DNA of 9,536 nt from positions 1 to 9,536 of the forward strand of contig RFQD01000040.1 of assembly GCA_009925875.1 (NCBI GenBank), written 5' to 3'. Positions 6,517-9,536 of the stretch are shown here, piece after piece; position 1 is the stretch's first letter; every line of letters starts with the position of its first letter. The notes under the pieces are model-generated. The model was not told the DNA's origin. It ran no database searches and saw only the letters and a list, made by a program, of their open reading frames with translations. Position numbers and translations under genes: made by a program. The DNA comes from Microbacteriaceae bacterium (GTDB taxonomy: Bacteria > Actinomycetota > Actinomycetes > Actinomycetales > Microbacteriaceae).

Positions 6517-8103
6517 ATGGCGAAATCTTCTTCGACTGTAACAGTGCCGGCTACCGGCTACCGCAGAGGTGCGGTGATACTGCTGGGTTTGATCGGCGCA
6601 ATTCAGGTGGCCGACCCCATTGTGTCTTCTCTCGCGCTGGTCAAGGCGTCGGACGAACTCAACTTCACCGCGTCGATTCAGGCGCTGGCTGCCGGTGTGT
6701 CGACGCTGGCGTTGGCCGCCTTTGCCATCTCGGGTGGTTTGTTGGCCGACCGACTCGGTCGCCGCGGGGTGCTGCTGGCCTCGCTGATTGTGTCGTCTAT
6801 TGGCGAATTGCTCACTGCGGTGAGCACCGACCCCATCACCTACATCGCCGGTCGCGTGATCACCGGCATGGCTCTGGCCATCACCTTCGGTTCGGCGTAC
6901 GCGATGTTGCGAGCCGTCTCGAGCGAGAAGTCGCTGGGTAGCGCAATGGCCATGTTCAACGTGCTCAACGGTGTCGTGCCCGTCGTGGTCATGGTGCTCG
7001 CGGGCATCCTGATGGGTGTCAACTGGCGACTCGCCTACGTGTTGCTCCCGATTGTCGCGTTCGTTCTCATTTGGTTCATTGCCCCCGTGCTACCCAAGGT
7101 TCCGCGAACCGGTGGAGGAAAGATCGACTACTGGGGACTCATTTTCGTCGGCGTCGGCATCGCATCGCTCCTGTACGGCATCAGCAACGCGTCCGGCGGA
7201 ATTACGAAGCTTCCGTTCATCCTGCCGATCGCAATTGGAATCGTCTCGTTTGCGCTGTTCGCCATTGTGGAGAACCGCAGCAAGCACGCCGTGTTCCCGA
7301 TCAAGATTCTGACGCACCCCGCATTCCTTGGGGCCGTCATTATGGGTATCTTCTGGAACTTCGCCGCTGGTGGGTTGAGCCAGATGCTGCCGAACATTTG
7401 GCAGTACGTCACGCACATCCCCTCGGCCCTGATCGGGGTATCGCAGCTTCCGATGTCGGCCGCGGGAATCGTCGGCTCGTTGACCGCGGGCGCACTTCTC
7501 TCACGTGGCGTTGCGTCACGGTTCATCTCTGTGACGGGCTACGGCTTGCTCGTGGTCGCCTTTGCCGAGCTGGCGTTTGTTGACGCCAAGAGCGGGTTCC
7601 TCGTGTTCCTCTTCGGCATGATCGTGGCCGGCATCGGTTACATGATGAACGCCACGACGCAGGGCAACCTGTTTCTCACGCTCGCGCCGAAGAGCGCGTA
7701 CGGCGCGGTCACATCAAGCAAGATGGCCGTGGGGCAGTTCGGTTATGCCCTCGGTCTGACGGGAACGTCGACGTTGGTGAGCTTGTTCACGTTGAGTAAG
7801 GTGAACGAACTGTCCAAGGGTGCCGTGAGCGGTGAAGAAAACTGGGATGCCATCACGAGCTACATGTCGACGGGAAGCACGACGAACTCGGCGCTGTCGG
7901 CTGTCTCGGTAACCGATATCGAAGCCGCCTACTCGACGGCGTTCAACACCACGTCGATCATTTCGGGTGTCATCGTGCTCCTTGCGGGCATCGTCATGTT
8001 CATCTCGCTGAGTCGCAAGAAGGCCGCCATCCCGGTGGACGACTTCCTCGCCGGCGTGACGACGGTTCCGGCCACCCCTGCATCAAAGGGTGCCAAGAAG
8101 TAA
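6517..8103 (+). CDS. MFS transporter, DHA2-like 14-helix drug/proton antiporter type
   Basis: 528-residue inner-membrane protein of the major facilitator superfamily. I count 14 hydrophobic segments, the number typical of the DHA2 (QacA/EmrB) efflux family: roughly residues 17-41, 52-76, 84-103, 106-131, 136-163, and nine more up to the last one near 485-507. The cytoplasmic loop after helix 2 carries GGLLADRLGRR (73-83), the MFS motif A. A Ser/Thr-rich loop precedes the last helix, and the C-terminal tail ends in Lys (SKGAKK). ATG 6517 is preceded by AAGGA (6505-6509) with 7 bases between, a clear ribosome-binding site. The nearest neighbours are a divergent helicase gene and a convergent DMT gene, so it is probably a single-gene transcript, controlled by the palindrome directly upstream and ended by the hairpin at 8123-8162. 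The substrate cannot be told from the sequence; export of toxic hydrophobic or cationic compounds is the family norm. Confidence 0.9.
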   Translation: MAKSSSTVTVPATGYRRGAVILLGLIGAIQVADPIVSSLALVKASDELNFTASIQALAAGVSTLALAAFAISGGLLADRLGRRGVLLASLIVSSIGELLTAVSTDPITYIAGRVITGMALAITFGSAYAMLRAVSSEKSLGSAMAMFNVLNGVVPVVVMVLAGILMGVNWRLAYVLLPIVAFVLIWFIAPVLPKVPRTGGGKIDYWGLIFVGVGIASLLYGISNASGGITKLPFILPIAIGIVSFALFAIVENRSKHAVFPIKILTHPAFLGAVIMGIFWNFAAGGLSQMLPNIWQYVTHIPSALIGVSQLPMSAAGIVGSLTAGALLSRGVASRFISVTGYGLLVVAFAELAFVDAKSGFLVFLFGMIVAGIGYMMNATTQGNLFLTLAPKSAYGAVTSSKMAVGQFGYALGLTGTSTLVSLFTLSKVNELSKGAVSGEENWDAITSYMSTGSTTNSALSAVSVTDIEAAYSTAFNTTSIISGVIVLLAGIVMFISLSRKKAAIPVDDFLAGVTTVPATPASKGAKK

Positions 8104-8117
8104 CACACGTCACACTC

Positions 8118-9083
8118 TCACGAGACATCGCCTTGGTCAGTTCCTGGACCAAGGCGATGTCTGCTTTCGATGGCCTGTGCCCAGTATGTTGAGCCGACAA
8201 TCAGCACCGCGCCGATCACGGCGACCACCGTCAGTGCTTCGCCACCGAGCGTGACACCCACGAGCACAGCCCAGATGGGCTCGGTTCCCAGCAGGAGGCT
8301 CGCGCGCGACGCGGACGTGCGTCGGATGCCCCACAGCTGAACCAAAAACGCGAAGACCGAGCAGGCCAATCCTAAGAAAATCAGACCGCCCCAGCCGGCC
8401 AGGTTTAACGTGCGCACGGCCGACATCGTGTCGGCACCAGCGAACGCCAGCGTCAGTGCCGTGCCGGTGATTGCCTGCACAAGCGTCACATTGACCGTGC
8501 TCATTGTCACTCGTCGCGTCAGCACACCGGATGCCGTCACGTGAACGGCGCGCACCGCGGCCGCCGCCAACATGAGCACGTCGCCGAGCGTGGGCGCATG
8601 AAAACCCGAGCCCGATACGAGCAACGCGATTCCCACAACGGCAAGGGTCACGGCGATGAAAAAGGGTCGAGGCAGCCACCTGCGCAGCCAAACACTTTCG
8701 AGCAGCGGGGTGAAAATGATGGACAGGCTGATGATCAGCCCCGCGTTGGTGGCACTCGTCAAATGCACACCCCACGTCTCGAGATACAGGATGGCCGTTT
8801 GGCTGACGCCCAGAACGGCACCGACCACCCACTCGCGGCGCATCACACGGGCGCGCACGAACAACCACACCGCAACCATGCCCACGAGGGTGATGACAAA
8901 CCGCAATGCGAGCAAACTCGGAACCGAAATCTGTTCGGCAACATCCTTCGCCGCGAGATAACTCCCGCCCCACACGATGGCAACGGCGATGAGGCTCACG
9001 TCGATCTGCCACGTGCGGCGTGTGCGGTCTGGTCGATGCAGGGCATCCATCTGACCAGTATTGTCGGTACTCGTGCGACTCAT
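8118..9083 (-). CDS. EamA/DMT-family transporter (10 TM helices)
   Basis: 321-residue inner-membrane protein with two repeated five-helix EamA domains, the fold of the drug/metabolite transporter superfamily. The first helix begins at DVSLIAVAIVWGGSYLAAKD and the tenth ends near VGSTYWAQAI. The second repeat contains the family-like segment LLLGTEPIWAVLVGVTLGGE, a conserved pattern (EPvwA) in EamA proteins. Relatives export amino acids or their metabolites, such as cysteine, threonine or homoserine, but the substrate here is unknown. I place the start at ATG 9083 because GGAGAG (9099-9094) lies 10 bases upstream; ATG 9050 is an alternative with no such site. The open frame runs back to 9227, but that part is read against the mmuM frame and has no DMT-like sequence. 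The start overlaps the divergent mmuM start by about 11 bases. The last 14 or so codons lie within a terminator hairpin, so the C-terminal tail (RHRLGPGTDQGDVS) is probably not under functional constraint. Confidence 0.88.
   Translation of the reverse strand: MSRTSTDNTGQMDALHRPDRTRRTWQIDVSLIAVAIVWGGSYLAAKDVAEQISVPSLLALRFVITLVGMVAVWLFVRARVMRREWVVGAVLGVSQTAILYLETWGVHLTSATNAGLIISLSIIFTPLLESVWLRRWLPRPFFIAVTLAVVGIALLVSGSGFHAPTLGDVLMLAAAAVRAVHVTASGVLTRRVTMSTVNVTLVQAITGTALTLAFAGADTMSAVRTLNLAGWGGLIFLGLACSVFAFLVQLWGIRRTSASRASLLLGTEPIWAVLVGVTLGGEALTVVAVIGAVLIVGSTYWAQAIESRHRLGPGTDQGDVS
8123..8162. terminator. Bidirectional terminator hairpin, 16-bp perfect stem
   Basis: Arms AGACATCGCCTTGGTC and GACCAAGGCGATGTCT pair perfectly around the eight-base loop AGTTCCTG. 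It begins 19 bases after the MFS stop and lies entirely inside the last codons of the convergent DMT gene, whose stop is at 8118-8120. Downstream on the + strand there is only a short CTTTC, so no strong U-tract. Its position between convergent genes indicates termination in both directions. Confidence 0.85.
9059..9064 (+). promoter_or_regulatory. Possible -10 element (TATTGT) for leaderless mmuM transcription
   Basis: TATTGT matches TANNNT and ends 8 bases before GTG 9073, a spacing that would start the transcript at or near the GTG. No Shine-Dalgarno sequence precedes this gene, which fits leaderless translation, frequent in actinobacteria. No -35 element was recognised. Confidence 0.25.
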
Positions 9084-9536
9084 CGACGGCGGTCTCTCCA
9101 CGCAACTTGCCATCCGCGGAGCCCAGATCGATGATCCGCTCTGGACCGGTCGGGCACTTCTCGACCATCCCGCACTCGTCGAGCAAGCCCACCGGGATTT
9201 CGTGGACGCAGGTGCCACCGCCATCATTACCGCGAGCTATCAGATCTCGCGTATCGGATTCGTCCACAGCGGGCTGAGCGCCGACGACGCCGATCGGGCG
9301 CTCACCGACAGTGTCGAAGTGGCTCGGCGGGCCGTGGCACACACCACCACCAAGGTCGCCGCGAGCGTCGGACCCTACGGCGCCATCAGCCACGATGGGG
9401 CCGAGTATCGGGGCAACTACGGTGTGACGCGAGAGCTGCTCAGCGAGTTTCACCGCGAACGACTCGAGGTGCTCGTTGCGGCCGCCCCCGATGTGCTCGC
9501 GATCGAGACCATCCCCGACCTCGTTGAGGCGAGTGT
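9073..9536 (+). CDS. mmuM: Homocysteine S-methyltransferase (MmuM family), 3'-truncated by the window edge
   Basis: N-terminal half (about 154 residues) of a cytoplasmic methyltransferase that moves a methyl group from S-methylmethionine or S-adenosylmethionine to homocysteine, giving methionine. Recognisable segments in order: LIDGGLSTQL (family LLDGGLATEL), DDPLWTGRALLDHP, a GATAIITASYQ strand-turn, ASVGPYGA, EYRGNYG, FHRERLEVL and AIETIPDLVEA. All align with E. coli MmuM as I remember it. The zinc-binding Cys residues (one mid-protein, a GGCC pair near the end) are beyond the window and cannot be checked. The start is either GTG 9073 or TTG 9061; an in-frame TGA at 9052 rules out anything earlier. 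Neither has a ribosome-binding site. GTG 9073 leaves a very short lead before the first strand, while TTG 9061 adds four residues (MSVL). The gene is divergent from, and overlaps, the DMT transporter gene. In other bacteria mmuM often neighbours an S-methylmethionine permease, but the DMT protein here is an exporter-type family. Confidence 0.9.
   Translation, partial: MRLIDGGLSTQLAIRGAQIDDPLWTGRALLDHPALVEQAHRDFVDAGATAIITASYQISRIGFVHSGLSADDADRALTDSVEVARRAVAHTTTKVAASVGPYGAISHDGAEYRGNYGVTRELLSEFHRERLEVLVAAAPDVLAIETIPDLVEAS

Noticed and set aside
9084..9227. Upstream extension of the DMT frame by 48 codons
   Set aside because: It is antisense to conserved MmuM sequence, has no EamA-like residues, and a start with a ribosome-binding site exists at 9083.
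8137..9453. 438-codon open frame on the - strand across the DMT and mmuM genes
   Set aside because: Out of frame with the clear EamA protein and antisense to the clear MmuM protein. The translation is Arg/His/Cys-rich with no membrane segments.
1..9536. Search for tRNA, rRNA, CRISPR arrays, insertion sequences or phage genes
   Set aside because: No cloverleaf-like sequence, repeat-spacer array, transposase, integrase or terminal inverted repeats were seen; the window is ordinary chromosomal sequence apart from the points listed.

Overview
The window looks like chromosomal sequence from a high-GC actinobacterium, most probably a member of the Microbacteriaceae. This rests on the remembered look of the NrdA/NrdB proteins (the beta subunit begins ANTWFPNEIQL, the alpha subunit has KGFGF tails), on GTG/TTG starts and on G/C-rich third positions; no database search was possible. 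No mobile element, CRISPR array, rRNA or tRNA was seen. Coding is dense and all gaps between genes are short.

Layout. (1) 1-2338, + strand: an aerobic ribonucleotide reductase operon. It holds the C-terminal half of the catalytic subunit (nrdA), a 28-codon ORF carrying a CxxC tail, and the radical-generating subunit (nrdB). (2) 2372-2404: a strong hairpin between convergent genes. (3) 2412-6440, - strand: a full-length HrpA-type DEAH-box RNA helicase. (4) 6441-6516: a short divergent region with a perfect 11+3+11 palindrome just upstream of (5) 6517-8103, + strand, a 14-helix MFS drug-efflux-type transporter. (6) 8123-8162: a 16-bp-stem bidirectional terminator that lies inside the 3' end of (7) 8118-9083, - strand, a 10-helix EamA/DMT transporter. 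(8) From about 9073 to the window edge, + strand: the N-terminal half of a homocysteine S-methyltransferase (MmuM family), whose start overlaps that of the DMT gene.

The most interesting region is the nrd operon. The nrdA frame stops after an Ala/Pro/Thr-rich linker with two KGFGF motifs and has no C-terminal cysteine pair, which class I catalytic subunits need for re-reduction. Thirty-six bases later, in the same reading frame but behind its own Shine-Dalgarno sequence, a 28-codon ORF ends in CDSCQ, which looks like the missing redox tail. The NrdB protein has Phe where the radical Tyr (Y122 in E. coli) should be and Glu where Asp84 should be. That is the signature of the tyrosine-less class Ic (Chlamydia-type) enzymes. 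Its 5' end is also odd: no in-frame ATG, homology-like sequence running upstream of the only usable start, and an out-of-frame ATG with a ribosome-binding site. Together these suggest a radical-Tyr-independent reductase whose thiol-shuttle tail is a separate peptide. This is an inference from sequence only.
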